Below are positions 1-8,851 of a stretch of 64,000 nucleotides of DNA, piece after piece. Every line of letters begins with the position of its first letter. Position 1 is the first letter of the stretch. The notes below the pieces were generated by a model. The model made no database searches and was not told where the DNA came from. It saw only the letters and a program-made list of their open reading frames with translations. The position numbers were made by a program, and so were the translations under genes. This DNA comes from Pseudomonas mandelii (GTDB taxonomy: Bacteria; Pseudomonadota; Gammaproteobacteria; Pseudomonadales; Pseudomonadaceae). The stretch spans positions 1-64,000 of the forward strand of contig NZ_RCZA01000013.1 of the NCBI RefSeq assembly GCF_006438925.1, in the 5' to 3' direction.

Positions 1-214
1 GGCGCTTGAGCCAAAGGCAAAAGCCGTTGCGCTCCCAATAGAGGATTTTTACTCGATTACGGTGGCGATTCAGAAAAACGAAAAGCACGGGATCGAACAC
101 CGCGACCTTGATATCCAATTCGACGAGGGCGGACAGGCCGTCGATGGATTTTCGGAAGTCCACGGGTTTGGGGTACAGATAAACTTTTTCGACTTTGGCG
201 TCGGGACGCATCAT
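1..214 (-). CDS. tnpB: IS66-family accessory protein TnpB (partial)
   Basis: The start is at 214 (first of two consecutive ATG codons) with an AGGAG sequence 8 bases upstream. The visible 71 residues include VYLYPKPVDFRKSIDGL and KILYWERNGFCLWLKR, both characteristic of the IS66 Orf2/TnpB family. The family protein is about 115 residues long, so the C-terminal third lies beyond the window edge. TnpB is an accessory protein needed for transposition together with the TnpC transposase, which is expected further left. Identification is from remembered family motifs; confidence is high. Confidence 0.9.
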   Translation of the reverse strand, partial: MMRPDAKVEKVYLYPKPVDFRKSIDGLSALVELDIKVAVFDPVLFVFLNRHRNRVKILYWERNGFCLWLKR

Positions 215-298
215 GGTTGCGGGCTCCTGAAAGAGATCAAGAGCACAGCATCAGGCTTCAACTGGCGGCTTTGAATGTGGGTACGGTGGATCGCTTAC
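1..298 (-). mobile_element. IS66-family insertion sequence, left end (partial)
   Basis: The window opens inside an IS66-family element. The terminal sequence at 292-298 reads GTAAGCG inward on the minus strand, the usual IS66-type end, followed after 77 bases by a tnpB-type gene. The outer flank starts at 299, so the 8-base target duplication usual for this family would be 299-306; the other copy lies outside the window. No tnpA-type orf1 fits between the end and tnpB, so either the element belongs to a group lacking it or it has been trimmed. Confidence 0.8.
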
Positions 299-469
299 TG
301 AATATCGCCAGCCACTAGATTTTTTCGCTTCGTCAGCCGGTACTGCTGTCCCACCCAGGCCATGACCCTTGCCTTCAAAAAACAGGAAGTAAGCATCGTC
401 ATAGCAGTAACCGATCAACTTGGGCCAATCAGAACTATGGGGCTGCTGTGAGAAAGCCAGATCAGGCAT
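251..469 (-). pseudogene. small ORF interrupted by the IS66 insertion
   Basis: This minus-strand frame encodes 57 native residues (299-469, containing GYCYDDAYFLFFEGKG) and then runs for 15 more codons into the IS66 end before a stop. The native 3' end has therefore been replaced by the insertion. It overlaps the 3' end of the 99-residue ORF at 415-714 in another frame and has no good ribosome site, so it could be the frameshifted continuation of that gene rather than a separate one. I recognise no family. Its position at the end of the T6SS effector operon would suit an immunity-type or accessory protein, but that is only context. Confidence 0.45.
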
Positions 470-714
470 TGCGTTGCTTTATCGGCGTCATCCATCCAGG
501 CCAATTCTTTCTTGTCTAACTCAGTCATTGTCCCTGCCGCGTCTGCGCGATAAAACATCAGCCAACCGTCTCGACCTTCGTTGACGATTAAATAGGTGCG
601 CCCATGACCTTCGACGGTCAGCGACCAACAACCGAAGTAGGCTCGTTGATCCAAGTAATTAGTGATGGTGAACCCGGCACGTTGAACAGCGTTTTGCAGA
701 TCGAGGTAAGGCAT
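415..714 (-). CDS. hypothetical small protein, end of T6SS module
   Basis: This 99-residue protein starts MPYLDLQNAVQRAGFTI. The start at 714 is chosen over an upstream in-frame ATG because an AGGAG sequence lies 9 bases before it. It is acidic and soluble, with no signal peptide or membrane segment, and has an aromatic-rich middle (GCWSLTVEGHGRTYLIV). I do not recognise the family. It follows the DUF6708 genes in the same direction and may be a further small immunity or accessory gene. The reading frame may have been shortened by a frameshift near 420, because the next frame continues with plausible coding sequence up to the IS66 insertion. Confidence 0.55.
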   Translation of the reverse strand: MPYLDLQNAVQRAGFTITNYLDQRAYFGCWSLTVEGHGRTYLIVNEGRDGWLMFYRADAAGTMTELDKKELAWMDDADKATQCLIWLSHSSPIVLIGPS

Positions 715-792
715 TCGGGGGACTCCTGTCCGGGGTGAAAGCGCTGGTTGAAGGGCCAATAGGGGGCCGACTCATCAGGTTGTGGGTTCGGC

Positions 793-1842
793 CTAGGACG
801 CGTCCACTGCAGGCTCATTATCCGGTTCGGCAAATTTCACCTTGAAGTAATCCAGCAGGTTCTTGCCTTTGGCGAAGGCCTTCCGGATTTCGGCGCTCTC
901 CTTGAGCAACGCTTCGCTCGGCATAGCGTGTTGCTCGAGGGGGAGAGATCTTGACCATACCAGGACTTCTTTAGGGAAGGCGGCTTTGGGGCGGTTATTG
1001 ATCCATGCTGCGATGTAACAAGGTATCGTCCAGCCACTGCAAAACTGAATTATCAAAAATCCCCAGACATACCGAAGGAATGAATGATGAGAACGGTATC
1101 CTTGTCTACACATATGGAAATACGCGACTGAGCCTGCTTCGAATTCATCTGATTGCCCCATGGGTAACGCTTGTGGCCCTTCCTCCATATAGACACGTAT
1201 GGCCTCCCACTCAGCTATGGCTTGGTTTAGATTTCCACTTGGAACACTGACCCAAAGCACATCGCCATTTTTGTCGCGAAGTCCGATCATTAGTTTAAAC
1301 TCGGGGATTACAGCGTATTGAGTGATCAGCTTGCTAGCTGAAACGCTCGCGATAACCTCTTCCCACGGCACATAACGAGGGGACATTCCCTTCTTGGGAA
1401 CAAAAACAACTTCCCGACGCTGGCGATTGAAGCGTATGGGAGGTTGATTGCTGGCTTGGCGAATTGCAAAGAAAAATACGCAAAGGTAAAGAGTGGCAAG
1501 CGCTCCCACAAAGCCCCAAACCGCAATGCTTGTAAAGAAATCCAGCCAACTACTCCAAAACGGCTCTACATCTCTTCTTAGCCAAGACCCAAACCCCGTT
1601 GTAAAAAAAAGAAAAATCAACAGGAACATCACCGCCCCAATTCCTGCTCGGGCCATAAACTCAAAGCTTCCTCGAGAAATGGCAAAGTCTAAGAGAACTT
1701 CATTGGCATAGCGGTGCAGCTGGCGCGCACTGAAAGGCAGCACCCCGGTAGGGACCGGCATTGGTGATAAATAGACTGTCTCAGTACCCGGTTCTCTCTC
1801 GATATCGCCTGCCTTAGGCAACCGATCGTCTTTATTCTTCAA
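793..1842 (-). CDS. DUF6708 membrane protein, probable T6SS immunity (copy 3)
   Basis: This is a close paralog of the protein at 1856-2908. The two share the N-terminal pattern DRLPxAGD, the block PIRFNR(Q/E)RREVVF, the stretch EWEAIRxYMEEG and nearly identical C-termini. Three hydrophobic stretches are visible (around IGAVMFLLIFLFF, VGALATLYLCVFFF and YVWGFLIIQFCSGW), so it should sit in the inner membrane. DUF6708 genes commonly accompany VasX/BTH_I2691 effectors; protection against a pore-forming toxin is inferred from that. The start is uncertain: TTG at 1842 matches the paralog N-terminus, while a longer frame from TTG 1893 would overlap the upstream gene. Confidence 0.75.
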   Translation of the reverse strand: MKNKDDRLPKAGDIEREPGTETVYLSPMPVPTGVLPFSARQLHRYANEVLLDFAISRGSFEFMARAGIGAVMFLLIFLFFTTGFGSWLRRDVEPFWSSWLDFFTSIAVWGFVGALATLYLCVFFFAIRQASNQPPIRFNRQRREVVFVPKKGMSPRYVPWEEVIASVSASKLITQYAVIPEFKLMIGLRDKNGDVLWVSVPSGNLNQAIAEWEAIRVYMEEGPQALPMGQSDEFEAGSVAYFHMCRQGYRSHHSFLRYVWGFLIIQFCSGWTIPCYIAAWINNRPKAAFPKEVLVWSRSLPLEQHAMPSEALLKESAEIRKAFAKGKNLLDYFKVKFAEPDNEPAVDAS

Positions 1843-1855
1843 GGGACAGGACTCG

Positions 1856-2908
1856 TCAGGTGGTGGACTCGGGCTCTTGAGTGGGTTCTGCAAATTTCAC
1901 CTTGAAGTAATCCAGCAGGTTCTGACCTTTGGCAAAGGCCTTCCGCATCTCGGCGCTTTCTTCGAGTAACGCTTCGCTCGGCATAGCGTATTGCTCGCTG
2001 GGGAGAGGTTTTGACCACTCTAGGACTTTTCTAGGGAATGCAGCTTTGGGGCGGTTGTTGACCGAACCAGAGATGTAGCACGGCAAAGTCCAACCGCTGA
2101 AAAACTGAATCGTTAAAAAGCCCCAGACGTAGCGTATCAAGGAGTGATCTGCGCGATAGCTGCGACGGCACAAATGGAAAAAATCGACAGTTCCTTCCTC
2201 AAGCTCATCTGATTGATCTGGGGGTAAAACACTCATCCCTTCCTCCATATATATACGAATTGCCTCCCACTCAGAAACAGCAAGACCCAAATTGCCACTG
2301 GGTATTACAGACCACAATACATCGCCGGTATTGGCATCTCTTAAGCCAATCAGTAATTTGTATTCAGGCATCACTGCATATTGAGTAATAAGTTTTCCCA
2401 CCGATACGCAAGCAATGACATCCTCCCATGGAACAAAGCGCGGGGTGTCGCCTTTTTTTGGGATGAAAACGACTTCACGACGCTCTCGGTTGAAACGGAT
2501 GGGTGGGTGAACGGATACTTGGCGGGCTGCCTGAAAGAAAAAATAAATATACGTTAAAGAGATCGCTCCGATAATCGACCACAGCACGGGGTTGAAGAAA
2601 AAACTCAACCAAGCACTAAGAAAAGGTTCTTGAAATCTTCTAATCCAAGAGGCGAAACCTGAAAAAAAGAATAATAATGTCACGATTAGCATTATCGAGC
2701 CGATGCCGGTTCGCGCCATAAACTCAAAATTACCTTGCCCTATAGCGAAGTCCAGAATAGTTTTATTTGCGTTACGATGCAGTTGGCGTGCGCTAATTGG
2801 AGGCATGCCCGTAGGCACTGGTTTTGGAGATAAGTACACTACCTCGGTGCCTGACTTTCTCTCAAAGTCACCCGCATGGGGTAACCGATCGTACTTGTTG
2901 TCAGGCAT
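1856..2908 (-). CDS. DUF6708 membrane protein, probable T6SS immunity (copy 2)
   Basis: This 350-residue protein starts MPDNKYDRLPHAGD, with GGAG 8 bases before the ATG. The N-terminal cytoplasmic stretch contains the VYLSPKPVPTG signature, followed by two membrane segments near residues 70-140, the PIRFNRERREVVF block and a third hydrophobic stretch near residues 270-290. Family members sit beside T6SS pore-forming effectors. It is the middle of three paralogs and closest to the copy at 793-1842, which points to tandem duplication. The role as immunity protein is inferred from gene order and membrane topology, not shown by any motif. Confidence 0.8.
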   Translation of the reverse strand: MPDNKYDRLPHAGDFERKSGTEVVYLSPKPVPTGMPPISARQLHRNANKTILDFAIGQGNFEFMARTGIGSIMLIVTLLFFFSGFASWIRRFQEPFLSAWLSFFFNPVLWSIIGAISLTYIYFFFQAARQVSVHPPIRFNRERREVVFIPKKGDTPRFVPWEDVIACVSVGKLITQYAVMPEYKLLIGLRDANTGDVLWSVIPSGNLGLAVSEWEAIRIYMEEGMSVLPPDQSDELEEGTVDFFHLCRRSYRADHSLIRYVWGFLTIQFFSGWTLPCYISGSVNNRPKAAFPRKVLEWSKPLPSEQYAMPSEALLEESAEMRKAFAKGQNLLDYFKVKFAEPTQEPESTT

Positions 2909-2976
2909 TTAGAGTCTCCGCCTTAATGTCGGTCAAATTTAAAGTTGTTCGATCAGTTCGGGCACTAAAACGACGC

Positions 2977-3031
2977 AAAAAAGGGTGGATTTATTTTCGT
3001 GATTGCGTGGAAAATAAATCTGTCCCCTTTG
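2977..3031. repeat. MITE-like palindrome, copy 1
   Basis: This imperfect inverted repeat of about 55 bases has arms reading GGATTTATTTTC and GAAAATAAATCTGTCCCC around a short centre. It matches copy 2 at 3379-3436 in sequence and order, with a degenerate left arm. Such GGGGACAG-TTTATTTTC palindromes are common in Pseudomonas, often near REP-associated transposases, none of which is present here. Confidence 0.7.
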
Positions 3032-3070
3032 TTTGATGAGTTGATTTTGGGCTGAATATAGTTGCGAGCT

Positions 3071-3301
3071 TTAACTTACCTTTTTTAGGAACTCAATTTT
3101 TGCATCTGCAAAGCTCGAGAATTCTTTGAGGTCCTCCATTCGTCCTCGCTCAGAATAATAAACGACCCATTTTACACCATCAAAAATAATACAGATTCGC
3201 ACATCCCTGTTAACCCCGATGGAGTAATAACCTTCAGGAACTCCCAGGATTTTTAATTCTTGAGCCAGCTCATTCAGGCTTGTAGTCTTGATATTTTCCA
3301 C
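3071..3301 (-). CDS. hypothetical 76-aa protein between MITE-like repeats
   Basis: This short protein starts at GTG 3301 with AAGGA 9 bases upstream. It is soluble and contains GYYSIGVNRDVRICIIFDG and WVVYYSERGRMEDLKEF, which look like a compact alpha/beta fold. I do not recognise a named family. It lies between two DUF6708 paralogs in the same orientation and is flanked on both sides by copies of the same palindrome, so it may have entered the operon as a small cassette. A small immunity function is possible from context only. Confidence 0.6.
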   Translation of the reverse strand: MENIKTTSLNELAQELKILGVPEGYYSIGVNRDVRICIIFDGVKWVVYYSERGRMEDLKEFSSFADAKIEFLKKVS

Positions 3302-3378
3302 GAAACAACATCCTTCTGATGTGGCTCATTACCCTGCGTCAGGGTCGCCGGAGAACGGCGCACATTGTCAATTGAACT

Positions 3379-3436
3379 AAAAGGGGACAGATTTATTTTC
3401 GAGATTACGTAGAAAATAAATCCGTCCCCTTTTTTT
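3379..3436. repeat. MITE-like palindrome, copy 2
   Basis: This near-perfect palindrome runs AAAAGGGGACAG, TTTATTTTC, a short centre, GAAAATAAAT and CCGTCCCCTTTT. The right arm is followed by a second tandem copy of the CCGTCCCCTTTTTTT unit up to 3452. It is the intact partner of the copy at 2977-3031, and together they bracket the 76-residue gene. Confidence 0.75.
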
Positions 3437-3507
3437 CCGTCCCCTTTTTTTCGGCATGAGGTAGTCGATTATATTTATGCATCAAGGACGCGGCTCATCG
3501 TTTCCAT

Positions 3508-4602
3508 TCAATTATTTATCGATTCTTCTGTCTTGATTTCATTTAGGTTCGCCTTGAAGTACGTCATGAAATCTTGTCCCTGAGCAAAAGCCTTTTCGAT
3601 CTTGGCGCTTTGCTCTTTCAACTCATGGCTCGGCTTGGCCCACTGCTCAGTCGGTATAGATTTTGACCACTCAGCAATGGAATCAGGTAGAGATTTCATG
3701 CTGAAACGGTGGTCCCATTCAGCGACCCAGTACGGAAAGCGCCATAAAGTGATTACATGAGTGAAATACCACCAGCCAAGACCTAACGCGGAGCGCTCGT
3801 TGTGTTGGTACTCCTCAAGCATATCTCCGTGCTCTTTATCAAATGTATGGCGGCCTTCGTACGGTGCTTTACCGGGGCAGTGTTGTGGCCCTTTTTCCAT
3901 GTAAACACGTATCGCCTCCCATTTACCCAAACCATGAACTGGAGTCATTACTCCCTGGTTCACAAAATGAACGGTATCAGTTTTAGGGTCGTCAAATGCC
4001 ATGCCAAAGGTATAAGTACTCATGACGCCGACCCCAGTTACCCCCGTACTGACAGAAAGCCAGGACACCATTTCTTCCCACGGTTGGATGACCGGTTCGT
4101 CAGACCCATTAGCAAAAAAACAGACTTCGCGGCGTTGCCTATTGAAGCGTATAGGGCGGGTACGGACTTTGGCTAGAGTAGTGCTGATGACAACATAGAG
4201 TCCCAAAATTGTGGCTCCTGCTGCTCCCCAAGCGCCGATTGCAGCGCCGGTGGGGAAAAACTCTATGAAAATATGTGTAAATGTTCTGCCATAGGGATCA
4301 CCAAAACTCATTAGCCCGGCGATGAAGGGGCCGATTATCAAACTCACAATCAGTATGAGCATGCTGCTTGCGATCATGACCCTAGTTTGGAATGCCTTAT
4401 TGACGTTACTGCTACCTACGTCTAGGTAAGTGTCGTTGATATCAAGAAAGCTTCCCCCCAAATCCATTGGGATCTGGCCGGTAGGGACGGGTAGTGGCGA
4501 GAAAAACACTGCTTCGCCAGTAGTAAAACGTCGAGATTCGCCAGCGACGGGGCGCTGATGCTTGAGATTAAATTCATCGTTATTTGTTGATTTGGATGAC
4601 AT
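3508..4602 (-). CDS. DUF6708 membrane protein, probable T6SS immunity (copy 1)
   Basis: This 364-residue protein starts at MSSKSTNND (4602); an upstream in-frame ATG would overlap the effector end. It carries the family blocks VFFSPLPVPTG, RPIRFNRQRREV, WEAIRVYMEKGP and a C-terminal LKEQSAKIEKAFAQGQD stretch, but is clearly diverged from the two paralogs downstream. Two strong membrane segments lie around residues 70-150, with a third near WYFTHVITLWRFPYW. It is the DUF6708 gene immediately next to the effector, so it is the likeliest cognate immunity protein for a membrane-acting toxin. That assignment is inference. Confidence 0.8.
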   Translation of the reverse strand: MSSKSTNNDEFNLKHQRPVAGESRRFTTGEAVFFSPLPVPTGQIPMDLGGSFLDINDTYLDVGSSNVNKAFQTRVMIASSMLILIVSLIIGPFIAGLMSFGDPYGRTFTHIFIEFFPTGAAIGAWGAAGATILGLYVVISTTLAKVRTRPIRFNRQRREVCFFANGSDEPVIQPWEEMVSWLSVSTGVTGVGVMSTYTFGMAFDDPKTDTVHFVNQGVMTPVHGLGKWEAIRVYMEKGPQHCPGKAPYEGRHTFDKEHGDMLEEYQHNERSALGLGWWYFTHVITLWRFPYWVAEWDHRFSMKSLPDSIAEWSKSIPTEQWAKPSHELKEQSAKIEKAFAQGQDFMTYFKANLNEIKTEESINN

Positions 4603-4634
4603 GTAATTCAACCGAAAAGTGGTGAGTCGGGCAG

Positions 4635-7600
4635 CTACAGGAAGTCGCTGTTGACCAATAGCCATGGGGCATCGGTTTTGCGCGACTTTAAAACAGAGAC
4701 AGCTGAAAATAGCTTGCCATTTTGCGCGTTCAACGTCGTAGTTTCGAAGCGTTTCTCTCGGAAGGATTTATCGCCAGCAACGGGGTGATAGCGCAGGACG
4801 ATAGCCAAACCATGTTGGGCGTTGGCTTCGTGTTGGAAAATGTCCATGCCTAATTTAAGCGGTTCATCCGGAGCACTGAGCAGGTTGAATTGATAAAGCA
4901 GCGGCTCGCTCCATGCCTCCCAATCATTTCGTTGGTGGTTTGTCAGCCAGTAAGCGCTCACGCCAAACTCTACATCATTTAGTTCTCGAGCCGTGATTCC
5001 CGGTATGCGCAGTACCGCCATAGCCTTGTTGTTTATCGTCTGCAACGCTACCTGCGGTGCTGCCGTTATGTCGGCAAGCAGCAGGCGCTCCTCAATCAGA
5101 CTGCGGTTGGCGCTCTGCTTACCCCAAGGGCCTTTTTGCAACCAAGTATCCAAAGCTGTTTTGTTGTTTCGGTTGTACAGCCACTCTCCGCCCAATTGCA
5201 GACCAGTAAGCACCAGGCCAATCAAGTTGGCTTTGGCAGCAATGCTCAACAGTTGACCACCCGCTTTGACCCAAACCAGCGCACGTGCCTGACTTACGGT
5301 GGTAAACGCCTCATAAATGGATTGGCCACTCCTGGCGAAGGCCCATCCATTGAGCGCAAGTTGTCCAGAGTCTCCAGCTAATGTCATGCTGGCGCCTGTC
5401 AACTTGGCACCATTCCCTGAACGTAGCGCCTCTGTCCATTTGGCAGCCGATCCTTTTTCACCATACATACCTGTTCCTGCGGCAACTGCACTGAATATGT
5501 AGGCAAATGGGCTCAATGCTCCGGTGATTTTCCCTAGCTTAGCGGCCAATTTAATTTTGCCGGCGGCGCTTGTGTAATTTTTGATAGCGACAGAAAGACT
5601 TGTAATGGCAATACCCTGTGCAGCAGCCAAACCGCCTCCTACCGTAGAAAATAGGGCGTTAAAGAAAGATAGGGTATCTGCGCTATCCCACACTGCTTTA
5701 GAACGTGCTTCGATAAAAACCTGGCAGAAATTTATCGTTTGCATGACAAATGCAGCCGAAGCAAACACATCGCCGCCCACTGATTTGAAAACTTCTCCAG
5801 TCAAACCTTTATACGGACGCTTGAGCCGAAAGTCATCGGCCATCCGCTCAAACTCAAGCACCTGAGCATTGTTAAGCCCTTTGATCTTGAAGGCAGCCTT
5901 ACCCGGTCCGTCACCAACAGGACTCATGGCCTGAGCTACCCGCCCTTCAAGTGGAGCGACAGTTTGTTGAATGGCTTTGCGGCGAGATACCAAGGTTTTG
6001 TAACCGCCTTTTGGTGACCGGCCTTTACGTTCATCAGCCAGGGTTTGCCGAATCTGATTTTTCAGCGAAGTCATTTGCTGGCGCAGATCTGTCAGTTTGG
6101 CCATATCAGCTTTGAACGCGGCAATTTGATTCGCAGAGGCAAATTCCAACGTAATACCGCCCTTACCAAAGGCACGAAGAACATCTATCCAGGCCGAGCC
6201 AGGAATTCGGCGCAATACTTTTGCTGGATCTAGCGGCTGGCCACTGCGTAGCGCTTGCATGGCCTCATCCAGCGCTCCTGCCAGGCGCAGTTGCTTTGCC
6301 GGCTCATACGCCGTGTTGCGCAACTGACCGAGTACAATGCCGTTTTCACTCAATTGCATTGCTGCTGCGAGATTCTGAGTGAGCAAATTGCCAAATTTTC
6401 CGCTGAGTGCTTGGGCACCCTGATAGTCGTCCTTGACCATATAGGTATCGCGCAGGGACTTGATGAAAGATGTGACCTTGGCGTGCATGTCCTTCTGATC
6501 AGTCAAGCTCAATGTGAAGAAGGTTGGTACGGTAAAACCCGGATGTTTCTCGATCAGATCGGCAAGCTTTTCAGTCGCTTTATCTGTCCGGCAAATGTCT
6601 CTCATACAGGCATATTCAGTAGCGAGAGTTGTGTCGAGTTGATCGCCAAATTTGGGGTCGAAATACCAGGCTGAGCGTTGGAAGCGTTCTTCACTGATCA
6701 GATTCGCGCGATCGTCACTGATCAGATCTAGACGTTTGTTCCAACGACTGAGTTGGGCGCGTTGCTGTTTCAGAAAGGCTTCCATAGCGGGCCGATCGAT
6801 CAGATCGTTGATGCCCTGTTGTCCCATTTTCGCGCCGTCGAGCGCGTCATCCGCGTTGTCTTCGATGGTCTCGATCAGGTCTTCGTACTTGGAATGCAAA
6901 GGTCCAAGACTCGTACGCATCCGCGACTTTGAAGCTGCAATAGCCCCACGATGCGTACCGGCACCGGAATATTGGGTTTGATTTTTAACGTTGACGTAGT
7001 CAACGATCGATTGCCGCTGCTCTTCGCTTGTTTCGTCCTTGAGTTTGGCAAAACGAGGGTCGCCTTGGGCGGCATTCAGAATGGTTTCGCCGGTTACGGT
7101 GTACAACGATTCGATGTAGCAACCAAACACATACTTCTTTTGATTGGCTTCAGCGTCACTCCAGTTACTGATCCAGCCAGTGACCAAATCCTGATGCTCT
7201 GCGAGATCGCGGAGCACGCCCAAATCATCCTGTATGACCAAGTACAGATGGTCACACTCATTTTCTGCCTTGACTTGCTTTTTGAGCGCGCCCAACTGAG
7301 TTTTCTTGAAGTGCGACGCTTGCTCCCAGAGATAGTCCTGGCTTTCCTCTGGCTTGGCGCCCGTAACCGCCGGTTCCTTACTCGGCAGCTCCGCAACTTC
7401 CGCAATCCATTTTTCCGCCTGACTTGGCGTCAACAGATTAGCCGCGCCTTTCTCCGGATCAGCCTTGGTCAGGTCCACTGCCTGCATGAAGTATTCACGC
7501 TCGGATTTGTGCTTGATGACCTGCGCGCATTTGGCGGCGGTCCATTGCACTTCGGAGTAGTTGACGTAGAGCTTGCTCAAACGCGGGAAGACCAGCACGG

Positions 7601-7955
7601 CTTCGCCCACGTTGCTTTCGCGTTTGTTGGCGGTGATTTCGCCTTTTTCCCACAGCAGTTGGGTCACGATGCCGTTCTGGATTCGGTATTCGTGCATGAC
7701 CGCTTGAGGTTTTTTGTCGACGATGACGTAGAGCCAGCCGTCGCGGATCAAGCGAATGCCCAGTGGGCGTGAAGTGGTTTTGTACGGCATCGCCAATGCG
7801 CTGGATGGGTCAAGTCGTTCGACCAGACCGTAGCGCAGAGGGATGAGCTGGATCTTGGCCTTCATCAGCGGGCAGCCGCCCAGGGCACACTTGCCGTCGT
7901 CCCGGCTTTTTGCAACGTTGTTCGGGCTTTTGCCGGTCGATGTGGGCGTTGTCAT
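4635..7955 (-). CDS. T6SS effector, VasX/BTH_I2691-type (pore-forming)
   Basis: This 1106-residue protein begins with the VasX N-terminal region pattern: CPLMKAKIQLIPLRYGLVERLDPS, then a GIRLIRDGWLYVIVD stretch. The middle is helical and charged. The C-terminal part (roughly residues 720-960) holds several hydrophobic segments, including SLSVAIKNYTSAAGKIKLAA, SPFAYIFSAVAAGTG and AKANLIGLVLTGLQLGG, compatible with a colicin-like membrane-inserting domain. Family members are delivered by T6SS and dissipate the target membrane potential. The start overlaps the DUF4123 stop as ATGA, so the two are translationally coupled; DUF6708 genes follow. The family call is strong; target and cargo behaviour are inferred. 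Confidence 0.85.
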   Translation of the reverse strand: MTTPTSTGKSPNNVAKSRDDGKCALGGCPLMKAKIQLIPLRYGLVERLDPSSALAMPYKTTSRPLGIRLIRDGWLYVIVDKKPQAVMHEYRIQNGIVTQLLWEKGEITANKRESNVGEAVLVFPRLSKLYVNYSEVQWTAAKCAQVIKHKSEREYFMQAVDLTKADPEKGAANLLTPSQAEKWIAEVAELPSKEPAVTGAKPEESQDYLWEQASHFKKTQLGALKKQVKAENECDHLYLVIQDDLGVLRDLAEHQDLVTGWISNWSDAEANQKKYVFGCYIESLYTVTGETILNAAQGDPRFAKLKDETSEEQRQSIVDYVNVKNQTQYSGAGTHRGAIAASKSRMRTSLGPLHSKYEDLIETIEDNADDALDGAKMGQQGINDLIDRPAMEAFLKQQRAQLSRWNKRLDLISDDRANLISEERFQRSAWYFDPKFGDQLDTTLATEYACMRDICRTDKATEKLADLIEKHPGFTVPTFFTLSLTDQKDMHAKVTSFIKSLRDTYMVKDDYQGAQALSGKFGNLLTQNLAAAMQLSENGIVLGQLRNTAYEPAKQLRLAGALDEAMQALRSGQPLDPAKVLRRIPGSAWIDVLRAFGKGGITLEFASANQIAAFKADMAKLTDLRQQMTSLKNQIRQTLADERKGRSPKGGYKTLVSRRKAIQQTVAPLEGRVAQAMSPVGDGPGKAAFKIKGLNNAQVLEFERMADDFRLKRPYKGLTGEVFKSVGGDVFASAAFVMQTINFCQVFIEARSKAVWDSADTLSFFNALFSTVGGGLAAAQGIAITSLSVAIKNYTSAAGKIKLAAKLGKITGALSPFAYIFSAVAAGTGMYGEKGSAAKWTEALRSGNGAKLTGASMTLAGDSGQLALNGWAFARSGQSIYEAFTTVSQARALVWVKAGGQLLSIAAKANLIGLVLTGLQLGGEWLYNRNNKTALDTWLQKGPWGKQSANRSLIEERLLLADITAAPQVALQTINNKAMAVLRIPGITARELNDVEFGVSAYWLTNHQRNDWEAWSEPLLYQFNLLSAPDEPLKLGMDIFQHEANAQHGLAIVLRYHPVAGDKSFREKRFETTTLNAQNGKLFSAVSVLKSRKTDAPWLLVNSDFL

Positions 7956-8851
7956 CCTTGGCTCCTTAACAGGGTTTCAGCCCGTTCCTGGGCAATATCA
8001 GCGACCTGTTCGAGTCGCTGAGCGGGCGTTTGTTCCGACGGGGTCTTGAGTATCGCATCCAGGTCCGGATGCTCCTCCAGCGCTCGCTCACCGAGAAACC
8101 CGTGAATGTTGGCATAGAGGGTGATGTCGAGCTCGGTGTTGAAGCCTCGATCATATGAAGTCGAAGCCAATGCATGCAGGTGTTCCCAGCGTTGCAGAGG
8201 CGTCGCTTGTGCCTGATAGGACGGAAAGAATTCGTGCATGTGTTCGTCGAGTCGCAGGACGATGCTGCGAAAATTCACTTCATCCAGTTGGCTGAGTTGC
8301 TCGTCGCTCAAGCGGTAGCGTTTGCTGTGGTTCGGCTCGATGGCTTTGCCGGGGCGCTGGTTGATGTGCCAGCAGCCCAGCGCCGCGTCGGCGCCGACGA
8401 TCTGCGAGCAAGGGCCAAACAGGGTGGGGTCCTTGATGCTCTCGCTATAGTCGAGCAGCGCATGGGCCACGGCCGGATCAGCGACGCGTAGTAGCACTTC
8501 CTCACCCTGTGGGTGCATGACGCTGGTCAGCCAGCGGAAGTGCTCGACCATTTGTGCCCAGGGTTGATCGCTGAACACCAGGTAGCCCCACTCCTGGCGG
8601 GGCTCAGCCAGAAACTTTGCCAGGATGGGATTGTTCTGCGCTTTTATCTGAACCAGACACGGCGAAACGTCACCCAATTCAGCCCACGGGGTACCGAGGT
8701 AGAGTGGCTCGAAAACCGGATTATCCGACCATTGATAAAGGTGTTGAGGCAGTTTCTCGACGCTGACACCATCCAGTAGCAAACCGACGGTGCCATTCCA
8801 CGGCAGGCCTTGAGGCAACCCATTTTCCAGCGGCCACTTGGACTTAAGCAT
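7952..8851 (-). CDS. DUF4123 domain protein, T6SS effector chaperone
   Basis: This 299-residue protein starts MLKSKWPLENG at 8851, overlapping the vgrG stop by 8 bases. The N-terminal part (LLLDGVSVEKLPQHLYQWSDNPVFEPLYLGTPWAELGD, in pieces) is the typical DUF4123 opening, and the C-terminal part is the helical extension usual for the family. DUF4123 proteins are adaptors that load a specific effector onto the VgrG spike. Its position exactly between vgrG and the VasX-like effector, coupled at both ends, supports that role here. It is a cytoplasmic chaperone rather than a secreted component. Confidence 0.9.
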   Translation of the reverse strand: MLKSKWPLENGLPQGLPWNGTVGLLLDGVSVEKLPQHLYQWSDNPVFEPLYLGTPWAELGDVSPCLVQIKAQNNPILAKFLAEPRQEWGYLVFSDQPWAQMVEHFRWLTSVMHPQGEEVLLRVADPAVAHALLDYSESIKDPTLFGPCSQIVGADAALGCWHINQRPGKAIEPNHSKRYRLSDEQLSQLDEVNFRSIVLRLDEHMHEFFPSYQAQATPLQRWEHLHALASTSYDRGFNTELDITLYANIHGFLGERALEEHPDLDAILKTPSEQTPAQRLEQVADIAQERAETLLRSQG

